NCBI GenBank assembly: GCA_035547775.1
Contig: DASZUC010000019.1
Span: 1-43,425, forward strand
Source of the DNA: DASZUC01 sp035547775
Lineage (GTDB): Bacteria > Patescibacteriota > Saccharimonadia > Saccharimonadales > UBA4665
DNA: 43,425 nucleotides
Direction: 5' to 3'
The notes beneath the pieces are model-generated. The model was not told the DNA's origin. It was given only the letters and a program-made list of their open reading frames with translations, and made no database searches. A program made the position numbers and the translations under genes. Position 1 is the first letter of the stretch. Each line of letters begins with the position of its first letter. Shown here one piece after another: positions 33,922 through 41,929 of the stretch.

Positions 33922-35505
33922 ATGGCACGCTTACCAACTCCTGGTGGTGACGTTGGGGATTGGGGTGACATCCTCAATACCTTTTTACGTGTCTCACACG
34001 CCACCGATGGTACGTTGAATGCTAGTGTAGTTGATACCTCGCAGATTAAAAATGGCGCCGTCACCAATGCTAAGCTAGATAGCACCACGCAAAGTGCTTT
34101 GGCGGCGGCGTATCAAAAGCCAGTCGGCGGCATTCCTGAATCAGATCTTGCCAGTAGCCTACAGACCAAGATCGATGCTGGTGGCACTGCTTACCAGAAA
34201 CCGGGCACCGGCATTCCAGAAGCTGACTTGAGTAGCGCTACACAATCAAAAATTGATGCCGGCAATACGGCCTATCAAAAGCCCGGTACTGGCATTCCTA
34301 AGACCGACCTAGCCAGCAGCGTGCAGACCAGCCTGAGCAATGCGGACAGTGCCGTACAAACCGTCAACAGCAAAAACCCTACCGCCGGCGATGTCACATT
34401 AAGTAAGAGTGATGTGGGCCTCAGCAATGTCGACAATACTTCAGATGCCAGTAAGCCCGTCTCGACAGCAACTCAAACCGCATTAAATACTAAGCTAACA
34501 GCGAGTAGCAACTTATCTGACCTTGGCAGTGCCAGCTCAGCTCGCACCAACCTTGGGCTCGGTGGTGCCGCCACCCTGAATGTCGGTGCAACCAACGGCA
34601 CCGTAGCCGCTGGAGATGATAGTCGGCTTGTTGGTGCACTACAAGCCAAAGAGCAAACCACCGCCCCGTCCAGCCCGGCCTCCAACGACCTTTGGTATGA
34701 CTCTACCAATGATTTACTAAAACGCTGGAACGGCAGTGCTTGGATTGTAGCTGGAGCTAGCAGCTTCGCACCGATTATGACGATGGGCACGGCTGTGAGC
34801 ACTTCCGGCGCCCTTGCCATTAATACACAATCGTACTGTAGTGCAGCCGGTGGCAACCTCACCATGACCCTACCAACTAGCCAAACTGCTGGCACACGAA
34901 TCATCGCCACGAAATCAGAATCTTCTACCAATACCGTGACCGTTACCGGCAATATTCAAGGTATCGCCAGTCAGTCATATGTTTTGAGCTTGGTTGGCCA
35001 GACTGTCCAGTTTGAGGCCGACAGCAGCGGCTCTTGGTGGCCAATCAGTAGCCGTTACGATTTATCAACCCTGGATAGCCGGTACCAACTAGCCGGCTCA
35101 GCGGTGGGTTCATCATTGGCCTATTCCCAACTTGCAACTGGAGTCGGTGGTATTGCCACCAACACCACGTTCGTAGACATTACGGGCATGCCACTGACAA
35201 TTTCACCGGTTTTAGGCACACGAGCAGTTGAGATCCAAGCCCGATTGGTGTTACAGCCAGCAGCGGCAACCACGGTATCCGTCGCCATCTTTGACGCGAC
35301 AGCCTCAGCTATTATTGCGAATAGCGCAACTACTGTTAGCACGGCGAGCGGTTTTGTCACTATTTATGTGTCCATCCAAGTCACACCCGGCGCCGGCACT
35401 CGTACCTATCGACCACAAATCTCCACAACTAGCTCTACCGCCTGCAATGTCTATGGCTCAAACGTCAACAACCTGATTAGTTACATATCTGCCATCCAAC
35501 GATGA
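33922..35505 (+). CDS. Phage tail-fibre-like surface protein with WGD N-terminal module
   Basis: 527 residues. The N-terminus RLPTPGGDVGDWGDILNTFL matches that of the 586-residue protein at 39349. Then come three 27-residue repeats (YQKPxxGIPxxDL), NVDNTSDASKPVSTATQTAL and RTNLGLGGAATLNVG repeats typical of phage tail fibres, a 'LWYDSTNDLLKRWNGSAW' segment common at fibre junctions, and a beta-rich C-terminal domain (VGGIATNTTFVDITGM). There is no signal peptide. AAGGAG precedes the ATG. The stop overlaps the start of the hydrolase by 4 nt. It is probably a host- or surface-binding fibre of a domesticated tail-like structure. Confidence 0.82.
   Translation: MARLPTPGGDVGDWGDILNTFLRVSHATDGTLNASVVDTSQIKNGAVTNAKLDSTTQSALAAAYQKPVGGIPESDLASSLQTKIDAGGTAYQKPGTGIPEADLSSATQSKIDAGNTAYQKPGTGIPKTDLASSVQTSLSNADSAVQTVNSKNPTAGDVTLSKSDVGLSNVDNTSDASKPVSTATQTALNTKLTASSNLSDLGSASSARTNLGLGGAATLNVGATNGTVAAGDDSRLVGALQAKEQTTAPSSPASNDLWYDSTNDLLKRWNGSAWIVAGASSFAPIMTMGTAVSTSGALAINTQSYCSAAGGNLTMTLPTSQTAGTRIIATKSESSTNTVTVTGNIQGIASQSYVLSLVGQTVQFEADSSGSWWPISSRYDLSTLDSRYQLAGSAVGSSLAYSQLATGVGGIATNTTFVDITGMPLTISPVLGTRAVEIQARLVLQPAAATTVSVAIFDATASAIIANSATTVSTASGFVTIYVSIQVTPGAGTRTYRPQISTTSSTACNVYGSNVNNLISYISAIQR
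34111..34353 (+). repeat. Three 81-bp tandem repeats encoding YQKPxxGIPxxDL
   Basis: Units begin at 34111, 34192 and 34273, an exact 81-nt (27-residue) period. Silent divergence between units shows the array is old. Confidence 0.85.
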
Positions 35506-36284
35506 GTGTCATTGAAGTTGCTGAATCTGGGGTGGGTGTGTACGGAACAGCTGGCGACAGCTCAATTGTCATGTACGATAGTGGCCGCACCAGCCACAAA
35601 GGTCTGATTTTAGCCCTCCATGGCCGCTCACTCACTTCGTTGACGTGGGGACCAATCACCAGCGGTACTGCTTACGAACATGTGCGAGCCCTCGTTCGCG
35701 CAGGTTACGTGGTGATATCTGGCGATGCCGCCGGTACCACCGCCTGGTCGAGCCCTGCTGCCATGACCGCCGTTAACAACATGAAAAACTACGGTTTAAC
35801 CCGCTTCGGCGGTACCAAGTACGCTTGCATGGGCTTTTCAATGGGTGGCTTAACAGCACTTAATGTGCAGAAACGTGATAGCGCCTGCCTTGGCTCGATG
35901 ATGTGGTCACCTTGCACCGACTTAAGCTGGGCTTACGGACCAGCTGGTTACACACCAGCTTATGGCGGAGGCGTGTCTCCCCTGCAAGCTACCTATCAAG
36001 CGGAGATTAACACCGCTTTCAGCTGTAATACCAGCACCTATGCCACAGCCACCAATGGCTATCGTATTTATGATGAATATTCGACCTGGTCAAGCCTGGG
36101 CCCAGTAAAAATTATTCACGCTGATGATGACGCTACGGTTCCCATCGCTCAAATCAAAGCCTTCGTGAATGGTGTGAATGCTCCACAAGTTAGTTTGCAC
36201 GAACTCGCCAGCGGCGGTCACGGCCCTTGGACCGGTACTGATCCTAGCGAAACTGCTTCGTTCTTTAACTCACTCGGCTTCTAG
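35502..36284 (+). CDS. Alpha/beta hydrolase coupled to the tail-fibre-like gene
   Basis: 260 residues. ALHGRSLT (oxyanion region), nucleophile elbow GFSMGG, acid HADDDATVP and SGGHGPW histidine give a complete Ser-Asp-His triad. It starts within the stop of the fibre gene (ATGA), so it is co-translated. There is no signal peptide. Fibre-linked esterases or depolymerases trim host surface glycans in phages; that role is inferred from context. Alternatively it is a stand-alone esterase. The end overlaps the convergent mini surface protein by 4 nt. Confidence 0.82.
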   Translation: MSVIEVAESGVGVYGTAGDSSIVMYDSGRTSHKGLILALHGRSLTSLTWGPITSGTAYEHVRALVRAGYVVISGDAAGTTAWSSPAAMTAVNNMKNYGLTRFGGTKYACMGFSMGGLTALNVQKRDSACLGSMMWSPCTDLSWAYGPAGYTPAYGGGVSPLQATYQAEINTAFSCNTSTYATATNGYRIYDEYSTWSSLGPVKIIHADDDATVPIAQIKAFVNGVNAPQVSLHELASGGHGPWTGTDPSETASFFNSLGF

Positions 36285-36523
36285 CGGTTGGTTTTAGGGT
36301 GAGCTGGTCGCTTCCAAAAGCGAATTACTAACGCACTGCATAGCAGCACACATGCAACTGTTGCGGCGAGAATTAAGTCAAAACCTGTATTGGTTAAAAC
36401 TCCGGCAGAACCGTCACCTGAAGTATGCCCACTACTGGTGTGAGTGCCGGCACTTTGGTAAGCTCCAGCCCCGTACGCCCGGCTATTATAAGCTTGCCCA
36501 AAGATTGTGAAACTGTATTGCAT
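36281..36523 (-). CDS. Mini surface protein with LTNTG sorting-like signal
   Basis: 80 residues: a Gly/Ser/Ala/Tyr-rich N-terminal half (YNSRAYGAGAYQSAGTHTSS), then VLTNTG, a hydrophobic helix (LILAATVACVLLCSALVI) and RFWKR. This is the layout of a sortase signal (LPXTG variant LTNTG, helix, basic tail), although no N-terminal signal peptide is present. The sortase at 33161 is the obvious enzyme partner. Confidence 0.6.
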   Translation of the reverse strand: MQYSFTIFGQAYNSRAYGAGAYQSAGTHTSSGHTSGDGSAGVLTNTGFDLILAATVACVLLCSALVIRFWKRPAHPKTNR

Positions 36524-36610
36524 ATTTTAATTTCACCCGATATGGTTTATTATGCTTATGATACCATCAAAATGGGTCGGTGAAAATTAACTAGCGAGGT
36601 TCGTAAAGGG

Positions 36611-36808
36611 ATGTTAAGCAATTTTGCAATCGGTGACTTCAGCTCATTTGATCTGATTATTATTTTAGTCATCATTCTACTGTTGTTCGGCGCCAAGAAA
36701 CTTCCGGAACTGTCGAAGTCAATCGGTCAGTCAGCGCACGAACTGCGCAAGGGCTTGCAGGGCGACCTCAACGATACCAAAAAGCCCGACGACCACAAAG
36801 ACGCCTAA
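36611..36808 (+). CDS. tatA: Twin-arginine translocase TatA-type subunit
   Basis: 65 residues. One membrane helix (FDLIIILVIILLLFG), the FG hinge, an amphipathic helix (AKKLPELSKSIGQSAHELRKGL) and an acidic/polar tail match TatA/TatE. It forms the pore of the Tat pathway for folded proteins. No tatC is in the window. AAAGGG touches the ATG. Confidence 0.92.
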   Translation: MLSNFAIGDFSSFDLIIILVIILLLFGAKKLPELSKSIGQSAHELRKGLQGDLNDTKKPDDHKDA

Positions 36809-36816
36809 AGTACTCT

Positions 36817-37881
36817 TTATAACGGCATCGCCGTGATGTTCGTAACTGTTGAGCGTGCCGTTGTGGCCACGCCCAGATAGGTGTTGGCATCGATCGTTGG
36901 GTCAGACATCGACGTACTATTATTAACTCCTGCTCTACTGGAAAAGTTAATGGTTGAGCCCTGCATCATAAATTTGAAATCCCCTAGCCCACGGCAAAAA
37001 CCTATACTATCAACCGAGCGCTCGCCGGCATCTTCGTTGATAATATAATCGGTTGCCGCCGTGCTGTCGGCCCACTGATAGCGATAGCCCTGGGTGAAGT
37101 CACTGGAGTTCGTACGAAGCTGCGACACGCCCCAGTGTTGCGGGCTGGCGCTACCGCCATTGCTTGCCACCGTGTAATGCAAGAGCATGTTAGTTGAGCC
37201 AAGATTGGAGATAAACGAGCTATTAATGCCTAAGTTGCCAAACGACACCACTGGCAAAGTCGTCGTGGTATTGCGAAGATTATCAAAAAACTGAGTTGGG
37301 TTACATCGTAGCTGGAGATGGCTACCGTTCGTTACTTGGTTCCAGTAGCTTCCCTTGGTTAGTGTGGTGTGCGGACCCCCAGTCAAATTACTGGTGTCTA
37401 TCTGATAATACATAACTCCACCGATATACTCAGCCGTAATATATAACCGAAATGGCGTCGAATAGGTATAGCCGAGCGAGCCAGTCGTGAGGATTATCTG
37501 CGTGCCAACAGAATTGAAGTAAATAAAGAACCAGTTGCGCTCAGAAAGTTCTATCTGATAGCACTCTGAGGTGGCTGGATCTTTGAAAAAGTCCACGACC
37601 ATATATGCTTGATCCCCAAGCGCCGAAGAGCCTGGGTCACAGTCAACCGATATTGCCACGTTACCGACAGCCCCAGGCATAGGTATATCTGCTTTCGAAC
37701 TGCCCGAGGACGAAGTAAACCGCGCGGTACTGATCACTGGAGTGCCGCCTATCGTGCTCCAAGCTTGACCATTATAGGCCGTGCCGAGAGCACCGTCTGG
37801 TCGATTGAAGTTATCGATCAAAAGCGGGTCAAACACATTGTACGGTGTGGCACGGATGCCTGGTCGAGCAGAGGAAAGCAT
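36817..37881 (-). CDS. Lectin-like beta-sandwich surface/tail protein
   Basis: 354 residues from the ATG at 37881 (GGGAG upstream); the frame start at 37905 would overlap the preceding gene. It begins with SSARPGIRATP, an N-terminal module shared with the two genes just upstream. Then comes DNFNRPDGALGTAYNG and a long beta-rich domain resembling laminin G/ConA-like lectin folds (IELSERNWFFIYFNS, PFRLYITAEYIGG). The C-terminal 130 residues are another beta-rich domain. It is the last gene of a minus-strand cassette. It has no signal peptide or enzyme motif and probably binds glycans. Confidence 0.7.
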   Translation of the reverse strand: MLSSARPGIRATPYNVFDPLLIDNFNRPDGALGTAYNGQAWSTIGGTPVISTARFTSSSGSSKADIPMPGAVGNVAISVDCDPGSSALGDQAYMVVDFFKDPATSECYQIELSERNWFFIYFNSVGTQIILTTGSLGYTYSTPFRLYITAEYIGGVMYYQIDTSNLTGGPHTTLTKGSYWNQVTNGSHLQLRCNPTQFFDNLRNTTTTLPVVSFGNLGINSSFISNLGSTNMLLHYTVASNGGSASPQHWGVSQLRTNSSDFTQGYRYQWADSTAATDYIINEDAGERSVDSIGFCRGLGDFKFMMQGSTINFSSRAGVNNSTSMSDPTIDANTYLGVATTARSTVTNITAMPL

Positions 37882-37897
37882 TACTTCACTCCCCCAT

Positions 37898-38644
37898 TCA
37901 TCCAATTACCGCCGATATAGCGACGTTTAAGCGCGAACCAATAAGATGAGGAAAGAGGTTAAGGTGTCCAGGACGCTCAGCCACTGTTAAACCTATAAAG
38001 ACATTCAGTGATGGATACGTAGCCGGTGAGTTCACACCCGGATTATAGTGAGTGTCCAAAATCCAATTATTAGCGCTGTTAGCGGGTAAATACGTAAATG
38101 TGGTCGATCCAGTAAGATTTTCGGTTTGGGTGTTGCCCGGTACCGAAAAGGCCACCACTACCAATTGTGAGCCAGTGGTTGGCACAGCATCACCGGCCGT
38201 TGGAGCGTTGGTGTTCGTTTGGCTAGACATGGTACTGGAACTAAGAATAGTTCGGCCAAGTGGCAAGCCACTAATTTCATACACTCTGAAGATATATACT
38301 CTAGTGCCCGAAACCGTCGAAAGTGTGACAGTAATATTGTTAACGGCCGCCGTAACCTCGCCATACCAAACTGGCATTTCTTCGTAATCAAAATTGGCTG
38401 GTTCGCGAGAGAGTTTGCTATACCATGTCGCCCCGGCTCCTGATACGCTATCAACCGCACCAGCTTCACTCGCCGGCAGAACGAGCAAGGCGTTGCCAGG
38501 TGTGGTTGTCCAACCTAAATTTATAGTTTGTGGACCAGTAAAATTACCCGTCCCATTATCAACAAACCAACCACTTTGAACAATATTTGGTTTAAAATTC
38601 GCGCTGTTTTGCCGGATACCAGGCCGGGCTGCGGCTATTGTCAT
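37898..38644 (-). CDS. Beta-sandwich cassette protein with AARPGIRQN start
   Basis: 248 residues. The first residues AAARPGIRQN are nearly identical to those of the next gene (38654-39349). The domain 'PGNALLVLPASEAGAVDSVSGAGATWYSKL...MPVWYGE...NITVTLS' is a beta-sandwich also present in the proteins at 38654 and 41186. These are paralogues within one cassette. There is no signal peptide and the function is unknown. Confidence 0.7.
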   Translation of the reverse strand: MTIAAARPGIRQNSANFKPNIVQSGWFVDNGTGNFTGPQTINLGWTTTPGNALLVLPASEAGAVDSVSGAGATWYSKLSREPANFDYEEMPVWYGEVTAAVNNITVTLSTVSGTRVYIFRVYEISGLPLGRTILSSSTMSSQTNTNAPTAGDAVPTTGSQLVVVAFSVPGNTQTENLTGSTTFTYLPANSANNWILDTHYNPGVNSPATYPSLNVFIGLTVAERPGHLNLFPHLIGSRLNVAISAVIG

Positions 38645-38653
38645 CTATTCATC

Positions 38654-39349
38654 CTATCCTAACGACCAATATACGTAAGTAAACAATGTATTTGGTATGG
38701 CCGTTGCATCGGTTGTAGCGCCAAAGTTCATCCAAAGTACATAGTCGTGACTGTCGATAGACGAATTATATTGGTAATACTGGTGCTGACTAGTATTGAA
38801 TGAACCGCCGCTACTAAAGGAAGCTAGATATAAATCAAGACTATTGGCCGGCATGCTATCGATAGGACCTATTTGATGACTCGAACCACTGGCGTGCGCT
38901 TGGGTGTGCAACGCGGTTTGACCATCACCGCTCGTGGTTCTAAAGAGCGTCGTACCACTCATGGGGATTGAGGGGTGAATTTCAAAAATATACATCGGCC
39001 CGTAGCCTCCCCCAAATGTGGAGTCTGCCGTAACCGACACATTACTCACAGAGGCCGTGGCTATAGTCCAGTCAAGTGTCATACGACCATAGTTAGCGGA
39101 GCCATACTGGTAGCCATCGGCCGCGTGGTTCATGGCAATACTATTATATGAAAAGCCATTGTCACCCCCGCCCGTGAACACATGCGTAGCGACAACGATA
39201 TTGCCGACACTTACTGGGTTAGTAAAAGATATTGTGCGAGTAGTTCTGGCACCAGAGAAGCCTGCATCAGTGGCCGACTGTACGAGTGTAAACGTACGAG
39301 AAGTGTTGGCGTTTTGCCGGATACCAGGCCGGGCTGCGGCCAGTGTCAT
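38654..39349 (-). CDS. Beta-sandwich cassette protein, paralogue of 37898
   Basis: 231 residues beginning MTLAAARPGIRQN. The middle (VSVGNIVVATHVFTGGGDNGF, ASVSNVSVTADSTFGGGYGPMYIFEI) matches the GNxLVV/VSNxxV pattern of its neighbours. Its ATG overlaps the stop of the fibre-like gene by one base (TAATG), so translation is coupled. Confidence 0.7.
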   Translation of the reverse strand: MTLAAARPGIRQNANTSRTFTLVQSATDAGFSGARTTRTISFTNPVSVGNIVVATHVFTGGGDNGFSYNSIAMNHAADGYQYGSANYGRMTLDWTIATASVSNVSVTADSTFGGGYGPMYIFEIHPSIPMSGTTLFRTTSGDGQTALHTQAHASGSSHQIGPIDSMPANSLDLYLASFSSGGSFNTSQHQYYQYNSSIDSHDYVLWMNFGATTDATAIPNTLFTYVYWSLG

Positions 39350-41109
39350 TAGAAACTTTGCCCTGCGTTAAAGCCCAACCAATTGGTGCCATCAACACAC
39401 ATGAATGAAAAGACGTCAGTTTTATTGGCCGTAGTCGTTAAAGTAGGTGCCGTACCACCAGACCACTTCACTGTTCCCGGCCACGTGACGGTTCGCGAAC
39501 CCGTCGCATCCTGGAGTAAAACGAGGGTGAGTGATTTACCGGCTACCGCTGTTGGAAATGTCAGTGTGCAGTTGCCGGTAAGCGTAATGTAATGAACAGT
39601 TGCCGTGGTGACGTCTGGCAACGTTTGGCTCGTACCCGAGTTGGCAACAGTGTTAATGTTTTCAGTAATAGGTGCTTTCGCTGCCAAGTCAGTCGTCAAA
39701 TTGGTAACTTTTGACTCAGGGATCGAATTAACTGCTACTGTCGGAGCAGTACCCGTGCCGCCAACCGTAATGGTGCTGTCGCCAGCCGTGACGCTACTGA
39801 CGCTACCACCCGGTGAATCGGCGACTTGCGTCCAAGCCTCGGTCCCGCCAACCAATAGCTGAAAGTCAGCAACAGGACTAAACCAGGTTAAGAATCCGTG
39901 GTCTATCGGCCCCGCAGCACTAATCGGCGACGGGTCCATATATTCAAGGCTAAAGGCCCCCGTTGTTAGGCTGCTACCCGAAACTCCACCCGTGATCAAT
40001 CCACTCGGATCAAAAGTAATAAACATTGTGAATGGGGTTGCGGCCTCACTAAACGCTATGGTAGTACCGCCTGTAGAGGCAACAGTCACACCATTGCGAA
40101 GAATCTCGATTCCAAACGCGCCAGGGCCTGAGCCACCACCAGAGATTACGTAGAGATGCGTCTGATAGCCATTATTGCCTTTGACATACACTAAGGGGGA
40201 GCCCTCTATAAAACTAAATGTTGTGCTAGCTGTTACCGCCACATTGTTACTATTCGCGACCGTTATATTTCCCGTGCCAGTATTGCCACTCGGTATAACA
40301 GCCGTGTTACCGGAGATTTTCATATTACTCGACCAGGTGTAGGTGTTGCTATCTCCACCCACAAAGCTACCCAAACCACTCACTGTATCGGCACGGTGGA
40401 AGTTGTCTTCTATGGAGACTCCCCGATCCCCGGTTAACACATACAGGCTTGAGTCGGTTTGGTTGTAGTGCAAGTCGCCGTGTATACGGTCGTCAAAACT
40501 TGGCAGACCACCCGCTACCGTGCTCTCAGCAGCCAGTAAATTAGTTCGGGATGTATATGTATCGGCGACGTCACTTAAGTTGTTCTGTTTTAATAAAGCA
40601 TTCCCGATCGTATCGGGATCTGCCCATTTCAAGCCAGTGCTTTGAGTAGAGTCGGCTACTATAATCTGACCATCACCCCCCACGCCTTGCCTGGTTGGCG
40701 TGGCGGAGCCGCTCGCTACATATATATCACCTTTGGTGGTCAGAGTAGATTTGTCAGTCTTACCAGATAAGCCAGGTACGGTGGGAGTGGCCGCCGTACC
40801 GCCAAGATCGCCGGCTAATTGGACAATACCTTTCGTGGTGGTGGTTGCATCCGGCACAGATGGGCTAGAGGTGCTAACAGTAGTGTCTACGTACTGTTTG
40901 GTGGCAGCGTGGAGATTTGCAGTGGGATCGGCATGCAGGGTCAACGAACCGGTCATCGTGCCACCACTTTTGCTCAACTTAGCATCTAGGTCACTCGGTC
41001 GAGCGACATTCTTAAGTGAACCATCACTATTGTGCTCAACTTCTAAAAAGTCATTGAGCAGATCGCCCCAAACATTGTTGTCACCACCAGGATGTGGAAG
41101 ACGGGTCAT
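39349..41109 (-). CDS. Tail-fibre-like protein with WGD module and lectin-like domain
   Basis: 586 residues. N-terminus RLPHPGGDNNVWGDLLNDFL as in the 527-residue protein at 33922. It then has a phage fibre segment (GGTMTGSLTLHADPTANLHAATKQYVD), a KGDIYVASG/GVGGDGQ/LKWADP linker, DNFHRADTVSGLG lectin-like domain, a SVTAGDSTITVGG linker and a C-terminal beta domain (GNCTLTFPTAVAGKSLTLVLLQ) seen at fibre ends. Linkers recur in the gene at 41929, showing module shuffling. AAAGGA precedes the ATG; a TATACT lies upstream near 41149. Confidence 0.8.
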   Translation of the reverse strand: MTRLPHPGGDNNVWGDLLNDFLEVEHNSDGSLKNVARPSDLDAKLSKSGGTMTGSLTLHADPTANLHAATKQYVDTTVSTSSPSVPDATTTTKGIVQLAGDLGGTAATPTVPGLSGKTDKSTLTTKGDIYVASGSATPTRQGVGGDGQIIVADSTQSTGLKWADPDTIGNALLKQNNLSDVADTYTSRTNLLAAESTVAGGLPSFDDRIHGDLHYNQTDSSLYVLTGDRGVSIEDNFHRADTVSGLGSFVGGDSNTYTWSSNMKISGNTAVIPSGNTGTGNITVANSNNVAVTASTTFSFIEGSPLVYVKGNNGYQTHLYVISGGGSGPGAFGIEILRNGVTVASTGGTTIAFSEAATPFTMFITFDPSGLITGGVSGSSLTTGAFSLEYMDPSPISAAGPIDHGFLTWFSPVADFQLLVGGTEAWTQVADSPGGSVSSVTAGDSTITVGGTGTAPTVAVNSIPESKVTNLTTDLAAKAPITENINTVANSGTSQTLPDVTTATVHYITLTGNCTLTFPTAVAGKSLTLVLLQDATGSRTVTWPGTVKWSGGTAPTLTTTANKTDVFSFMCVDGTNWLGFNAGQSF

Positions 41110-41185
41110 TCCTTTATATTTTCCCTTCTAAAGCTATACATAAACAGTATAAGGGATTTACTCTGATGAATAAAGAACAGAGGAC

Positions 41186-41929
41186 TTAGGGATTTGATCC
41201 TTTGAGCTGCGTCCAAGTACCCGTGCTCGTCCATGTCAGCCCACCCGTATAGCCACCGGGTGCGGGAAAACCATCATCATAAAAGTTATCAGCCACTGCC
41301 CCAACCACCACAGCACCAGTAGTGGGCGTCACACTGTTAGTGCCGACGGTCGATCCTGACGAGCTGCTGTTATTAAGTTTGGCATTCGTCGACCAAGAAC
41401 TCACGGTATTGTCCAGGCCGGCAAATTCCAATAGAGTTCCGGATGTTGATAAAGCTGTGCTGCCCCCGACCTGGATACTGATGACTTGCTGACCGGCTGT
41501 CGGATTGCGCCCTACCCAAATTAGCGTGGTGAGACCATCACCTGCTATGCCGCTTGTTGCTGCCTGAGCCCAGGTAGCGCCACAACCGCTGATAGACAAC
41601 GTCGGAAAACTGGTTGGGTAGGTTGTAATCACCAACACCAGCAAACCACCGGCGGAAATTCCTGCAGGCAGCGCGACAGTATACGGTGTGTTGACCGGAA
41701 TAGTCGTTTTGGGTCCGGTAAAGTATTGTTGCTGGGTGAGTGAAGCTGCTGAGATATTTGGAAGAACAACTATCGTGCCGGCAGCGAAAAAACCACCAGG
41801 CTCAGTACTCGTCGCGGTGGCACTGAGTGCAACAGCTGAGGCATTTGGTGCTACCAAGTACCAAGGATGAAAACCAGTCTGGTGCAGCGGTGCAGCGCCA
41901 AAACTACTGCGACGAGAATGACGCGGCAT
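41186..41929 (-). CDS. Beta-sandwich cassette protein
   Basis: 247 residues. After a basic start (PRHSRRSSF) it has a Ser/Thr/Ala-rich beta region and the domain ISAGGLLVLVITTY, LSISGCGATWAQ, LTTLIWVGRN, GTLLEFAGLDN, a fold shared with 37898 and 38654. Its ATG overlaps the previous stop by one base (TAATG). The function is unknown. Confidence 0.68.
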   Translation of the reverse strand: MPRHSRRSSFGAAPLHQTGFHPWYLVAPNASAVALSATATSTEPGGFFAAGTIVVLPNISAASLTQQQYFTGPKTTIPVNTPYTVALPAGISAGGLLVLVITTYPTSFPTLSISGCGATWAQAATSGIAGDGLTTLIWVGRNPTAGQQVISIQVGGSTALSTSGTLLEFAGLDNTVSSWSTNAKLNNSSSSGSTVGTNSVTPTTGAVVVGAVADNFYDDGFPAPGGYTGGLTWTSTGTWTQLKGSNP

